Of a stretch of 64,000 nt of DNA, positions 45,858-55,039 are shown in pieces. Where the stretch lies: assembly GCF_012844345.1 (NCBI RefSeq), contig NZ_CP051625.1, forward strand, positions 3,038,001-3,102,000, given 5' to 3'. This DNA is from Pseudomonas sp. gcc21. GTDB lineage: Bacteria; Pseudomonadota; Gammaproteobacteria; Pseudomonadales; Pseudomonadaceae. How positions within the stretch are numbered: the stretch's first letter is position 1; every line of letters starts with the position of its first letter. Position numbers and translations under genes: made by a program. The notes under the pieces were generated by a model that saw nothing but the letters and a program-made list of their open reading frames with translations, was not told the DNA's origin and made no database searches.

Positions 45858-48080
45858 ATGACCACTCAGACGATAGATAGTGCACCGCATGCAACCTGGT
45901 TTGTCGGCGCCAGCTACGGCGGCACCGATGATCAGATGCCGCGATTTCTTGCAGAAGGAATTTGGGAGAACGGCTACGACGACAAGCTCCTCGATGTGGT
46001 GCGTTCCATGCGCCCGGGAGAGCGGATCGCCATCAAGTCGTCTTACACGCGAAAGCACGGTCTGCCTTTCGATAGCCGAGGCCGAGCGGTTTCGGTTATG
46101 GGCATCAAAGCGGTCGGCACGATCACCGAAAACCTGAACGACGGGAAGCGGGTGAAGGTGGACTGGGCCAAGGTCGAGCCGGTACGGGAGTGGTACTTCT
46201 ACACTCACCGAGCAACGATCTGGCGTGTGCTGCCCGGCGAATGGATGAACGATGCGCTGATTGCATTTGCGTTTGACGGCAAGCCGCAGGATGTAGATCG
46301 CTTTCGCAACGAGCCCTTTTGGCGGGAGCGTTACGGCACGACTTCGCCAGAAAAGCAGCGCTTCGAGTGGACGGACTTCTACGAGGCAGTGGCCGAAAAG
46401 CTGCTGGCCCACGCAGACGATCGAACTCCGCTCGTCGAGGGCATCCACGAGATCGCGTCCCGGGTGCCGGGGCTGACATATCTCCAGGATAAGTTTCCCG
46501 ATGGAACCAGTGGTCCGCTGCGGGACATTTGCCCGTTCACCACGATGGGCACCTTTAACCGATCCATGACCGATGCCAACCGCAAGACCATCGCGGGTGA
46601 ACTTGCCAAGTTGCTGGGTGTGACGGTGCCGGTCCCGCCTTCATTCGAAGGCATCCCCGTTCTCAACAACCAACGTTCCTGGTTTTTCGCCTATGCCGAC
46701 AAGCGTGGTGCGGGCGACATCGACGCGCTATGGAAGGTATTCGTTGCCGCGAGCAAGATGGTCGATGGCGACCAGTTGGACACTCGCGATGCCTTCATCC
46801 GGGCTTATAACGAGGCAACCCAAGTGTGGGGTGTCGCATGGAACCTTTCGACAGGTCTCTACTGGGCGCATCCGTGGGAATTCCTGACCTTGGATAGCCA
46901 GTCGCGCCACTACATCAACAAGCGGCTCGGCCTGAATGTCGCCATCAGTGGTCAGCAAGGCCCATGTGATGGTCGGGCCTATCTGAAGCTGCTGGACGAT
47001 TTGCGTTCGCGCTTCGGCGAAGACGGCTATCCGGTCCACAGTTTCCCGGACTTGTCGCTTGCGTACTGGATGTACAAAGACCTGGTTGACGAGCCTGTGC
47101 CGGCTGGCGATATCGGTACCAATGCCGGAGCAGAACAGGAAACTGAAGGTGAAGTTCGCGAAGCCTTTCAGGTGGCAGCGCCAATCGTTCCCTACTCGGT
47201 GGAGGACATCCTCAAGGACGGCTGTTTCCTGGAGCGGGCCGAGATTGACCGCTTGCTCGATCGTCTCCGCACAAAAAAGAACCTCATCCTTCAGGGGCCT
47301 CCGGGCACGGGCAAGACCTGGCTAGCCAAACGGCTCGCGTTCGCGCTGATGGGGCAGAAGGACGACAGCAAGGTCCGCGCAGTGCAGTTCCACCCCAACC
47401 TGTCCTACGAGGACTTTGTTCGAGGATGGCGCCCCACTGGCGAAGGCAAGTTGTCGCTGGCGGACGGCGTCTTCATGGAAGCCATTAAGGCCGCATCAAA
47501 GGACCCTTCGTCGAAGTTTGTCGTGGTGATCGAGGAGATCAACCGTGGAAACCCAGCGCAGATCTTCGGCGAGTTGCTGACGCTGCTTGAGGCCGGCAAG
47601 CGGACACCCAACGAAGCGCTGGAACTCTGCTACCCAGATGCAGACGGCAAACGACGTCCCGTCCATATTCCCGAGAATCTCTATGTGGTCGGCACCATGA
47701 ATATCGCCGACCGATCACTTGCACTGGTCGATCTGGCATTGCGTCGCCGCTTTGCTTTCGTTGGGCTGGAGCCAAGACTGGGCCAGGTTTGGCGGGAGTG
47801 GGTGGTCAAGGAGTGTGCTGTCGATCCGGGCTTGGTCGCGGATATTGAACGCCGTATCGCCGATCTGAACGAACAGATCGCGGCGGATGCACGCCTTGGC
47901 AAGCAATTCCGGATTGGTCACAGCTATGTGACACCCGCACATCGACTGGAGGCGGGAGACACGAAGAAGTGGTTCCAGCAGGTCGTGGAGACGGAGATCG
48001 GCCCGTTGCTGGATGAATACTGGTTCGACGCGCCCGACGAAGCACAAAAGGCGATTGCACGGCTGACGCAGGGCTGGTGA
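45858..48080 (+). CDS. mcrB: McrB-type AAA+ GTPase with EVE/YTH-like N-terminal domain
   Basis: A 740-residue McrB homologue. Residues 10-115 (ATWFVGASYGGTDDQMPRF...GIWENGY, IAIKSSYTRK, GTITENL...WYFYTHRATIWRV) look like an EVE-like modified-base reader domain. A helical middle domain follows to about 440. The AAA+ core has Walker A GPPGTGKTW near 480, FVVVIEEINRGN and the McrB signature GTMNIADRSLALVDLALRRRF near 612. McrBC cleaves modified DNA using GTP. It follows hsdR by 12 bp and overlaps mcrC (TGATG), so type I and type IV restriction are in one transcription unit. Confidence 0.88.
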   Translation: MTTQTIDSAPHATWFVGASYGGTDDQMPRFLAEGIWENGYDDKLLDVVRSMRPGERIAIKSSYTRKHGLPFDSRGRAVSVMGIKAVGTITENLNDGKRVKVDWAKVEPVREWYFYTHRATIWRVLPGEWMNDALIAFAFDGKPQDVDRFRNEPFWRERYGTTSPEKQRFEWTDFYEAVAEKLLAHADDRTPLVEGIHEIASRVPGLTYLQDKFPDGTSGPLRDICPFTTMGTFNRSMTDANRKTIAGELAKLLGVTVPVPPSFEGIPVLNNQRSWFFAYADKRGAGDIDALWKVFVAASKMVDGDQLDTRDAFIRAYNEATQVWGVAWNLSTGLYWAHPWEFLTLDSQSRHYINKRLGLNVAISGQQGPCDGRAYLKLLDDLRSRFGEDGYPVHSFPDLSLAYWMYKDLVDEPVPAGDIGTNAGAEQETEGEVREAFQVAAPIVPYSVEDILKDGCFLERAEIDRLLDRLRTKKNLILQGPPGTGKTWLAKRLAFALMGQKDDSKVRAVQFHPNLSYEDFVRGWRPTGEGKLSLADGVFMEAIKAASKDPSSKFVVVIEEINRGNPAQIFGELLTLLEAGKRTPNEALELCYPDADGKRRPVHIPENLYVVGTMNIADRSLALVDLALRRRFAFVGLEPRLGQVWREWVVKECAVDPGLVADIERRIADLNEQIAADARLGKQFRIGHSYVTPAHRLEAGDTKKWFQQVVETEIGPLLDEYWFDAPDEAQKAIARLTQGW

Positions 48081-49219
48081 TGACCGCCGTCGCAGAACAG
48101 GTGGAAAGTGCATCCATGAGCGCTGAGGGGTTCATCGGACGCATTCCGGTGCGCAACCTCTGGCTGCTGATGCTCTACGCCTCTGACCTGTTCCGCACTC
48201 GCGGCATCGGCAAGATCGGCTTGGAAGACAGCCCGGACGATCTACCGGATCTAGTTGCGGAGATCCTTGCCCACTCGGTTGAAGTGCGACAGCGTCGCCG
48301 CTTGAGTCTTGGATATCGATCTCGTGACGCAGTCATCAATCGCGTGCGTGGCCGGATCGACGTCTTGACCACCGAACGCCATCAGTTAATGGATAGAGGC
48401 CTGGTGGCGTGCCGGTTCGACGAACTCATCATCGACACCCCACGCAATCGTTTCGTACGAGCAGCCTTGGAGTCCATCTCCAGGATCGTTCAGAGGAAGG
48501 ACGTTGCCCATCGGTGCCGCGCACTTGCGGGTGGCATGAAGGCAATGGGTGTATCAGGGGACGCACCGACCCGCGCCCAAATGAGCACCGATCGTTTCGG
48601 CCGTAACGATGCGGACGACCGGTTCATGGTGGCAGCCGCAAAGCTGGCGTTCGACCTAGTGCTACCTACGGAGGCGTCGGGTGCGAATGTGCTCTCTCTG
48701 CCGGACAGAGAAGCGACGTGGGTACGCCGTTTGTTCGAGCGGGCGGTGGGCGGCTTCTACGAAGTCGTATTGAGTCCGCAGGGCTGGCGGGTGCTATGCG
48801 GCGGGACGATGGGCTGGCAGATCGAGCAGAAGACGGCGGGGATCGACAAGATCCTGCCGACGATGCGAACTGATGTCGTGCTCGACCACCCGTCAACCGG
48901 GCAGAGGATCGTCATCGATACCAAGTTCACCTCGATTGTGACGAGCGGTTGGTACCGTGAGGAAACCCTACGCAGCGGATACGTGTACCAGATCTACGCC
49001 TATCTGCGCTCCCAGGTTGGGTGCGGTGATGCGCTTGCGGATCACGCGAGTGGATTGTTGTTGCATCCCGCGATCGGCCAGATGGTCGACGAGACAGTGC
49101 TGATCCAGGGGCACGCCATTCGATTTGCCACTGTGGATTTGACGGCAACTCCTGCGGACATCCGAGCGCAACTACTTCGGTTCTGCGTGCCAGGCCATAC
49201 AATTCAGAAAGAATCGTGA
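48080..49219 (+). CDS. mcrC: McrC, nuclease subunit of McrBC
   Basis: A 379-residue McrC. The N-terminal part begins IPVRNLWLLMLYASDL (McrC family signature), and the C-terminal PD-(D/E)xK nuclease has TMRTDVVLDHPSTGQRIVID followed by TKF (near 262-284). McrC joins the McrB ring and supplies the cutting site. ATG 48080 overlaps the mcrB stop (TGATG). It is the last gene of the operon; the island border repeats and tRNA copy 2 follow within 300 bp. Confidence 0.9.
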   Translation: MTAVAEQVESASMSAEGFIGRIPVRNLWLLMLYASDLFRTRGIGKIGLEDSPDDLPDLVAEILAHSVEVRQRRRLSLGYRSRDAVINRVRGRIDVLTTERHQLMDRGLVACRFDELIIDTPRNRFVRAALESISRIVQRKDVAHRCRALAGGMKAMGVSGDAPTRAQMSTDRFGRNDADDRFMVAAAKLAFDLVLPTEASGANVLSLPDREATWVRRLFERAVGGFYEVVLSPQGWRVLCGGTMGWQIEQKTAGIDKILPTMRTDVVLDHPSTGQRIVIDTKFTSIVTSGWYREETLRSGYVYQIYAYLRSQVGCGDALADHASGLLLHPAIGQMVDETVLIQGHAIRFATVDLTATPADIRAQLLRFCVPGHTIQKES

Positions 49220-49323
49220 ATTAGCAGACTCAACTTGATGCTTGAGCAGCAGGCCCTAGAAGGGCTTGGGCACAGAGGGCAGTACTCAAAGCTCGACGGC
49301 GTCTTGATGGAGCAAAAAATCCC

Positions 49324-49353
49324 TGGACACATAACGGACACAGAATGGACACA
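49324..49353. repeat. 11-bp-spaced direct repeats, likely integrase arm sites
   Basis: TGGACACA, CGGACACA and TGGACACA begin at 49324, 49335 and 49346, an exact 11-bp period in the 290-bp gap between mcrC and the tRNA. Position next to a tRNA border and helical phasing fit arm-type integrase sites. They resemble the GGGCACA repeats at 938-956. Confidence 0.6.
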
Positions 49354-49510
49354 GAGCGATTTTCGAGCAGTTTTTTCGCTCTCAGGGCAGATGTTATTCC
49401 AGCAAGCGGCGAGAATCAGTGACAGAAGTAAGCGCAGAGAAAGGAATGCAGCTCAGGAAAACCAAGACCAGTCGCTTGGCTTGGATAAAGTGCTGAATTT
49501 ACAAGGGAAA

Positions 49511-49587
49511 TGGCGCACCCGACAGGATTCGAACCTGTGACCCCCGCCTTCGGAGGGCGGTACTCTATCCAGCTGAGCTACGGGTGC
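49511..49587 (-). tRNA. tRNA-Arg(CCG), copy 2
   Basis: A complete cloverleaf on the minus strand with the same acceptor, D and anticodon arms as copy 1 (anticodon CCG, loop CTCCGAA), encoded CCA (TGG at 49511-49513), and T arm ACAGG/CCTGT in place of ACTGG/CCAGT. It lies at the right end of the accessory block. Its own 5' flank has no obvious promoter, but one exists upstream of the tRNA half at 49650-49691, from which it could be read through. Confidence 0.95.
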
Positions 49588-49649
49588 ATATTGGTAAAGC
49601 GAGGCCATTCTGACCTTTAGCCGCATCGTGGCACAAGAGGCTGAGTATT

Positions 49650-49691
49650 GCCTTCGGAGGGCGGTACTCTATCCAGCTGAGCTACGGGTGC
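49650..49691 (-). pseudogene. 5' half of tRNA-Arg(CCG), displaced
   Basis: 42 bp identical to the 5' half of the two tRNA genes (acceptor 5' strand, D arm, anticodon arm), ending exactly at the anticodon stem sequence GCCTTCGGAGGGC. The 3' half is missing. It is what remains of a tRNA gene after integration at the anticodon loop. Confidence 0.9.
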
Positions 49692-49705
49692 GTTGCAGGG
49701 TGGCA

Positions 49706-49734
49706 ATAATACGCATTGATGCGGCTGGCGTCCA
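49706..49734 (-). promoter_or_regulatory. probable native tRNA-Arg promoter
   Basis: On the minus strand, TGGACG (49734-49729), a 17-bp spacer and TATTAT (49711-49706) lie 14 bp upstream of the tRNA half. This is good tRNA promoter spacing. It would transcribe the half and then the intact copy 2, 62 bp further on. Confidence 0.55.
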
Positions 49735-49885
49735 TGCCCTGCGGCAAGCCTTTTGCTCGGGCGCGACGCATTGTCCCGATTGTGCGGCGGCTATTTTAAC
49801 GGCCGGGGGTTTACCGGTATACTCGCGCACATTGTCCGGGCATGGTACTTGGGCTGAACCTATGGTCATGATGAGGATGTATAAG

Positions 49886-50356
49886 GTGACGACTTTGAAA
49901 AAACTCCTGGCGGCCTCTGCGGCCATGCTTGCTCTGACCGCCGGCAATGCCTTTGCTGCAATGGATGACGAATCTATCGCCGAGCGTATCAAGCCCTACG
50001 GTGAAGTGTGTGTTGCTGGTGATGAGTGCGCAGAAGCCGCTGCAGCGGCCGCCCCCGCCCCCGCTGCTGGAGGTGAGGCTGTTGCCGATGCCGGTTCAGC
50101 CGGTGGTAGCGAGGGCGAAGCGCTGTTCAAGTCCAAGCCCTGTGGTGCCTGCCACAGCGTAGACAACAAGCTGGTGGGTCCTGCGCTGAAAGAAGTGGGC
50201 GCCAAGTACGCCGGTCAGGATGATGCCGTTGCTACCTTGGTGGCCAGCATCACTCAGGGTTCCAGTGGCAAGTGGGGCGCGATTCCCATGCCGCCGAACG
50301 CGGTAAGCGAGGAAGAGGCCACGACTCTGGCCGAGTGGATTATCTCGCTCAACTGA
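49886..50356 (+). CDS. periplasmic cytochrome c5-type protein
   Basis: A 156-residue exported c-type cytochrome. Signal peptide is [19 protein letters not shown] ending AFA. An Ala/Pro-rich linker (residues about 55-75) leads to one heme site, CGACH, in [20 protein letters not shown], with the axial Met in [10 protein letters not shown]. It carries electrons in the periplasm. GTG 49886 is preferred because AGGA lies 8 nt upstream; ATG at 49877 is in frame but has no well-placed ribosome site. A -10-like TATACT at 49818 may be its promoter. A strong terminator follows. Confidence 0.88.
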   Translation: MTTLKKLLAASAAMLALTAGNAFAAMDDESIAERIKPYGEVCVAGDECAEAAAAAAPAPAAGGEAVADAGSAGGSEGEALFKSKPCGACHSVDNKLVGPALKEVGAKYAGQDDAVATLVASITQGSSGKWGAIPMPPNAVSEEEATTLAEWIISLN

Positions 50357-50370
50357 GTTGAGTCGTTGCG

Positions 50371-50398
50371 AAAAGCCACTCCTCGGGGTGGCTTTTTT
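50371..50398 (+). terminator. rho-independent terminator
   Basis: AAAAGCCAC (50371-50379) pairs with GTGGCTTTT (50388-50396), followed by more T. It sits 15 bp after the cytochrome stop and before the convergent rep gene, which it could serve from the other side as well (A-rich 5' flank). Confidence 0.85.
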
Positions 50399-50417
50399 GT
50401 GTCTGTGCGCTCCGTGT

Positions 50418-52424
50418 TTACCGCCCGAGCAAGCTGCGGATGTCCGAAAGCGCCGTATTGCCTCGCGCTTGTTTCTGTTCTACCGGCACGTCTTCCGTCC
50501 CTTCCCACTCCAGGTCTTCGCTGGGCAATTCATCCAGGAAGCGGCTTGGCAGACAATCGATAATCTCGCCGAACTGGCGGCGGCGTGCAGCGAAGCTGAA
50601 GGTCAGATTTTTTCGGGCGCGAGTGATGCCGACGTAGGCCAGGCGGCGCTCTTCCTCGACGCTGTCTGCTTCGATGCTGGAGCGATGCGGGAGGATCTCT
50701 TCTTCCATGCCCATGATATAGACGTGGGGGTATTCCAGACCCTTTGAGGCGTGCAGCGTCATGAGCTGGACCCGATCGGTGTCTTCTTCCTCTTCATGGC
50801 GCTCCAGCATGTCACGTAACACCAGTTTGGCGATGGCATCCTCGAATGTGGTTTCGCCGGTTTCATCGCGCTCGATGGTGCTTTTCAGTGCATCGAGCAG
50901 AAACCACACGTTGCCCATGCGCTTGGCGGCAATTTCATCGCTGGAGCAGTTCTGGCGTATCCAGTTCTCATAATCCAGATCGACGATCATGCGGTGCAGG
51001 GCCTCGATCGGGTTGCCTTCCATACACTGCTGTCGCACGTTATCCAGCCAGCGGCTGAAGCGCTGGAGTCGCTCGTGATAGCGCGGCTCCATCTGCTCGG
51101 CCAAGCCAATCTCGTCACACGCCTTGAACAGGCTGATACCACGGTCGTTGGCGTAGTTACCGAGCTTTTCCAGGGTCGCCGGGCCTATCTCACGGCGGGG
51201 TACATTGACTACCCGCAGCAGGGCGTTGTCATCGTCCAGATTCACCAGCAAGCGGAAGTAAGCCATCAGATCCTTTACTTCCTGACGGGCAAAGAAGCTG
51301 GTGCCGCCGGACAGGTGATAAGGGATCTGGTGGTGCTGTAGTTTGAGTTCGATCAGTCGTGACTGGTGATTGCCGCGATACAGAATGGCAAATTCCTTCC
51401 AGGCGCGTTTGTACTTGAGGTTCTGGGTTTGGATATCGGTGGCGACGCGTTCGGCTTCGGCTTCCTCGTTGCGGCAACGGATGACGCGGATCGGGTCGCC
51501 ATACCCCAGCTCGCTCCACAACTGCTTCTCGAATACGTGCGGGTTGTTGGCGATCAGTGTGTTGGCCGCGCGCAGGATGCGGCTGGTGGAGCGATAGTTC
51601 TGCTCAAGCATGACCACCTTCAAGCCGGGAAAGTCATCCTTGAGCTGGGCCAGGTTTTCAGGGCGCGCGCCACGCCAGGCGTAAATGGACTGGTCGTCGT
51701 CACCCACGACAGTGAACCGCGCTTCGCGGCCGACCAGCATCTTCACTAGCAAATATTGCGTAGCGTTGGTGTCCTGATATTCATCGACCAGCATGTAGCG
51801 GATGCGGAATTGCCACTTCTCCAGCACGTCGGGGTGGTCACGGAACAGGATCACCGGAATCAGGATCAAGTCATCGAAATCGACCGCGTTGTAGGCTTTC
51901 AGCGTACGGTTGTAGTGCATGTAGACGCTGGCTGCGGTTTGTTCCTGCGGGCTCTTGGCCTTGGCCAGGGCTTCCTCCGGGGTGATGAGGTCGTTCTTCC
52001 AGGCGGATATCATCGCCTGAATGCCTTCGATTCCATCATCCGCGCCGTAGTCCCGGTGCATCAGGTCGGTAATCAGCGCCTGGGCATCCTGCTGGTCGAA
52101 GATGGAAAACCCCGGTTTGTAGCCCAGCCGCTTGTGTTCCGTGCGGATGATATTCAGGCCCAGGTTATGGAAGGTCGACACGGTCAGGCCGCGGGCCTCG
52201 CTGCCCTGAATCAGCTGGCCAACACGCTCTTTCATTTCCCGTGCGGCCTTGTTGGTAAAGGTCACGGCGACGATGTTCTTTGCGCGTATGCCGCATTCCT
52301 TGACCAGATAGGCAATCTTGCGTGTGATCACACTGGTCTTCCCGCTCCCCGCACCGGCGAGCACCAGCATGGGTCCGCTGATGTAGCGGACGGCTTCGTT
52401 TTGACGAGGGTTGAGTGTGGCCAC
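50418..52424 (-). CDS. rep: ATP-dependent DNA helicase Rep
   Basis: A 668-residue SF1A 3'-5' helicase. Motifs in order: NPRQNEAVRYI (Q motif), AGAGSGKTSV (Walker A, near 23-32), TFTNKAAREM, VDEYQDTNATQY (Walker B), VGDDDQSIYAWRGA, LEQNYRST, and LMTLHASKGLEY then VGITRARKNL. It clears proteins ahead of replication forks. Start is GTG at 52424 with AGGAG 6-8 nt upstream; the frame runs on to 52646 but that part is not coding and would overlap the divergent gene. Length matches Pseudomonas Rep (about 670). Core gene. Confidence 0.95.
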   Translation of the reverse strand: MATLNPRQNEAVRYISGPMLVLAGAGSGKTSVITRKIAYLVKECGIRAKNIVAVTFTNKAAREMKERVGQLIQGSEARGLTVSTFHNLGLNIIRTEHKRLGYKPGFSIFDQQDAQALITDLMHRDYGADDGIEGIQAMISAWKNDLITPEEALAKAKSPQEQTAASVYMHYNRTLKAYNAVDFDDLILIPVILFRDHPDVLEKWQFRIRYMLVDEYQDTNATQYLLVKMLVGREARFTVVGDDDQSIYAWRGARPENLAQLKDDFPGLKVVMLEQNYRSTSRILRAANTLIANNPHVFEKQLWSELGYGDPIRVIRCRNEEAEAERVATDIQTQNLKYKRAWKEFAILYRGNHQSRLIELKLQHHQIPYHLSGGTSFFARQEVKDLMAYFRLLVNLDDDNALLRVVNVPRREIGPATLEKLGNYANDRGISLFKACDEIGLAEQMEPRYHERLQRFSRWLDNVRQQCMEGNPIEALHRMIVDLDYENWIRQNCSSDEIAAKRMGNVWFLLDALKSTIERDETGETTFEDAIAKLVLRDMLERHEEEEDTDRVQLMTLHASKGLEYPHVYIMGMEEEILPHRSSIEADSVEEERRLAYVGITRARKNLTFSFAARRRQFGEIIDCLPSRFLDELPSEDLEWEGTEDVPVEQKQARGNTALSDIRSLLGR

Positions 52425-52602
52425 CGGTGGTCTCCTGCAATGGGCGAGCATTCTACCAGCCCACGCGGGACTCGACAGCGCTGTGGCCGCCAGATAGTCT
52501 TGCTGGACTCGGTTTCTGATAATGCCGAACGGCCATGATAGGCTTCGGACCGCTCGAAGCTCTTGAATTACATGTAGAAATCCGGGATCCAGGGAGGATC
52601 GC

Positions 52603-54285
52603 TTGCTCGCCGACCGCAGTACCCAGCTAATAGTAGTGCTGGACAAGGACGACGAAGTGTTCGCGCAGCTATGCCGGACGCTATCGGCTACGCATAACTT
52701 CGCGTTGCGGCGCTGCAGCAGTTGGCGTCAAGCCTATGCCATGTTCGAGACAGATTCCGTCGCGGCCGTGATGGCGCGCGGTGATCTGCTCGATCCCCCC
52801 GATGGATGCACTGTACCGCTCGTCCAGCTAACCGATGCGCAGCACGTTGAGGCGTTGCCTGAAGGCGTGGATGACAGCATCTGGATACAGGTCAGCGCCA
52901 GTGAAATGATCCGCTGCCTGGAGTATTCGATCGAACGCCATAGCTTGCAGACTGCGCTTGATCGCGCTGCAAGCTACGACCCGCTTACCGGAAGCTGTAA
53001 CCGTCAATTGCTCAATGATCGCCTGCGGCAAGGCTTGCACCGCGCCTCACGAAACAAGCAACCGCTTGCCGTATTGGTCATCGATCTCGACAACTTCCGC
53101 CACGTCAACGATACGCTGGGCCACTCGGCGGGTGATCGGATCATTCGTGATGTGTCAGAGCGACTGCGTCGTGTCTTGCGCAGCACCGATACCGTAGGGC
53201 GTATGGGCAGCGATGAGTTCGGAGTGGTAGTCGAAGACTACAACGATCCGGGCAATTTATTGCTGATTGCCCAGAAGATTACCAATGAGCTGGCCGAGCC
53301 GTTCAATATCGACGGCGAAAGCCTGTTGCTGGGCTGCAGCATCGGCATCGCCAGTTACCCGGAATGCGGGGTTACGGTGGACGGTTTGCTGTTGCATGCG
53401 CATATGGCCATGCAACAAGCGAAGGGGCAGCGCGGGTGTAACTTTCACTTCTATGACGACCGGGTCAATCTGCATGCGAGCAACTTGATCGAATTTGAGG
53501 CTGCCCTGCGTCTGGCCTTGCGCCGCAATCAGTTCGAGCTGCATTACCAGCCGCGGGTGGACCTGCGCAGCGGGCAGATAGTCGGTCTGGAGGGGCTGAT
53601 ACGCTGGCGTCATCCGGAACGTGGATTGCTGGGGCCGAACGAGTTCATTCCCCTAGCCGAAGAGACGGGCCTGATCGTGCCGATGGGCTACTGGGTCATG
53701 GCCCGTGCCTGCCACGATCTGAATCAGCTTAGCCGTCGCGGCTTCGCCGATATTCACATTGCGGTGAATGTGTCCTTTCGCCAATTCCAGGACAGCCAGT
53801 TGCTGGGCAATGTCCGCAGGGTGCTGAGAACCACGGGTATCGATCCGCACCGTCTCGAATTCGAATTGACTGAAACCGCCATCATGCAGCGTTCCGAGCA
53901 GGTACTGGCGGCGATGCAGGGCATTACCGAACTGGGGGTGCGCTTCTCGCTGGATGACTTCGGAACCGGTTACTCCTCCTTCGTGCATCTGCACAGCCTA
54001 CCCATCAGCCTGCTGAAGATTGATCGCAGTTTCGTCAGGAAAATCAGCGAGATCGAAGGCGACCGAAAGCTGGTGAATGCTGTGGTGGACATGGGCCACA
54101 GCCTTGGGCTGGCGGTCGTGGCAGAGGGTGTGGAAGAGCGCAGTCAGCTGGATGCGCTGACCGCGATGGGTTGCGATCAGGTGCAGGGTTACTTCATCAG
54201 TCCGGCGTTACCCTTTGAGGAGTTGTGCTATTTCCTGGATGCCTACCGGATGGGCCGCGAAGACGACCTGCTCTGCAGGCTTTGA
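52603..54285 (+). CDS. GGDEF-EAL protein with degenerate GGDEF (ProE-like)
   Basis: A 560-residue cyclic-di-GMP protein. Residues 1-115 resemble a receiver-like domain (LIVVLDKDDEVFAQLCRTL) without a clear phosphorylation site. The diguanylate cyclase domain is degenerate: MGSDEFG replaces GGDEF. The phosphodiesterase domain keeps its key residues: EGLIRW (EAL-type E), NVSFRQF, ELTETAIM, DDFGTGYSS, KIDRSFV, EGVEE. It probably degrades c-di-GMP. TTG 52603 follows AGGGAGG by 7 nt. It is divergent from rep, the arrangement I recall for the phosphodiesterase ProE of P. aeruginosa. Confidence 0.88.
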   Translation: MLADRSTQLIVVLDKDDEVFAQLCRTLSATHNFALRRCSSWRQAYAMFETDSVAAVMARGDLLDPPDGCTVPLVQLTDAQHVEALPEGVDDSIWIQVSASEMIRCLEYSIERHSLQTALDRAASYDPLTGSCNRQLLNDRLRQGLHRASRNKQPLAVLVIDLDNFRHVNDTLGHSAGDRIIRDVSERLRRVLRSTDTVGRMGSDEFGVVVEDYNDPGNLLLIAQKITNELAEPFNIDGESLLLGCSIGIASYPECGVTVDGLLLHAHMAMQQAKGQRGCNFHFYDDRVNLHASNLIEFEAALRLALRRNQFELHYQPRVDLRSGQIVGLEGLIRWRHPERGLLGPNEFIPLAEETGLIVPMGYWVMARACHDLNQLSRRGFADIHIAVNVSFRQFQDSQLLGNVRRVLRTTGIDPHRLEFELTETAIMQRSEQVLAAMQGITELGVRFSLDDFGTGYSSFVHLHSLPISLLKIDRSFVRKISEIEGDRKLVNAVVDMGHSLGLAVVAEGVEERSQLDALTAMGCDQVQGYFISPALPFEELCYFLDAYRMGREDDLLCRL

Positions 54286-54293
54286 GCCAGACC

Positions 54294-54890
54294 CTAACCT
54301 GGCCTTCTATCCAGTTGCCGGTATTGCAGAGCCTCCGCCAGATGTGCGCGGCCGATAGCGGCCTGGTTATCCAGATCAGCCAATGTACGCGCTACCTTGA
54401 GCGCCCGATGGCTGGCGCGGTGGGATAGACCCAGCTGCTCGATAGCGCGCTCCATCCAGCGCGCATCCTCCTCCTTCAATGGACAATGATCACGCAATCC
54501 CGCCAGGTCCAGATGTGCGTTCAGTCTGCCCTGGCGTTGCTGCTGCCGTTGACGCGCAGCGGCTACCTGAGCTGTGGCTTCAGCGCTGTTGGGTTTGCCG
54601 GGCTCTTTGTTGGCAAGGCTGAAGGCTTCATTGTGCATGCCGACGTGCAGGTCGATCCGGTCCAGCAGCGGGCCGGACAGTTTGCCGCGGTAGCGTTCCA
54701 CTTGTTCTGCAGAGCAGCGACAGCGCCCGGATGGATCGCCCTGATAGCCGCAGGGGCATGGGTTCATCGCGGCAATCAGTTGGAAGCGCGCGGGGAAACT
54801 CAGTTGTTCGCGGGCGCGAGCAATGTGTATCTCGCCGGACTCCATTGGCTCACGCAGCATCTCGAGTACCTTGCGATCAAACTCGGGTAA
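54294..54890 (-). pseudogene. comM: comM (yifB) 3' part, interrupted by island insertion
   Basis: The C-terminal 198 residues of the Mg-chelatase-like AAA+ protein ComM, a branch-migration helicase used in natural transformation: LPEFDRKVLEMLREPMESGE, MNPCPCGYQGDPSGRCRCS, LSGPLLDRIDLHV, SHRASHRALKVARTLADL. The normal FLDELPEFDRK Walker B block is cut just before LPEFDRK, where the AT-rich element begins. The N-terminal 300 residues are not in the window. ComM is a recurrent integration site for resistance islands in several genera. Confidence 0.92.
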
Positions 54891-55039
54891 ATCACTACCC
54901 AAACCGATTAGCCAACTTTTTCTGTCAGGAAAATGTTAGTGCCTACTATCTCCAAAGGCACTGATAAAAGCGACTCCAAGTTATTTTCTTGGTCAAATTG
55001 GAAAGTTTGGTAGCCTAAAAGCACCAATAGGATCGGAAG

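Noticed and set aside
52425..52646. 74-residue N-terminal extension of Rep
   Set aside because: The extra frame lacks similarity to Rep, overlaps the divergent c-di-GMP gene, and GTG 52424 has a proper ribosome site.
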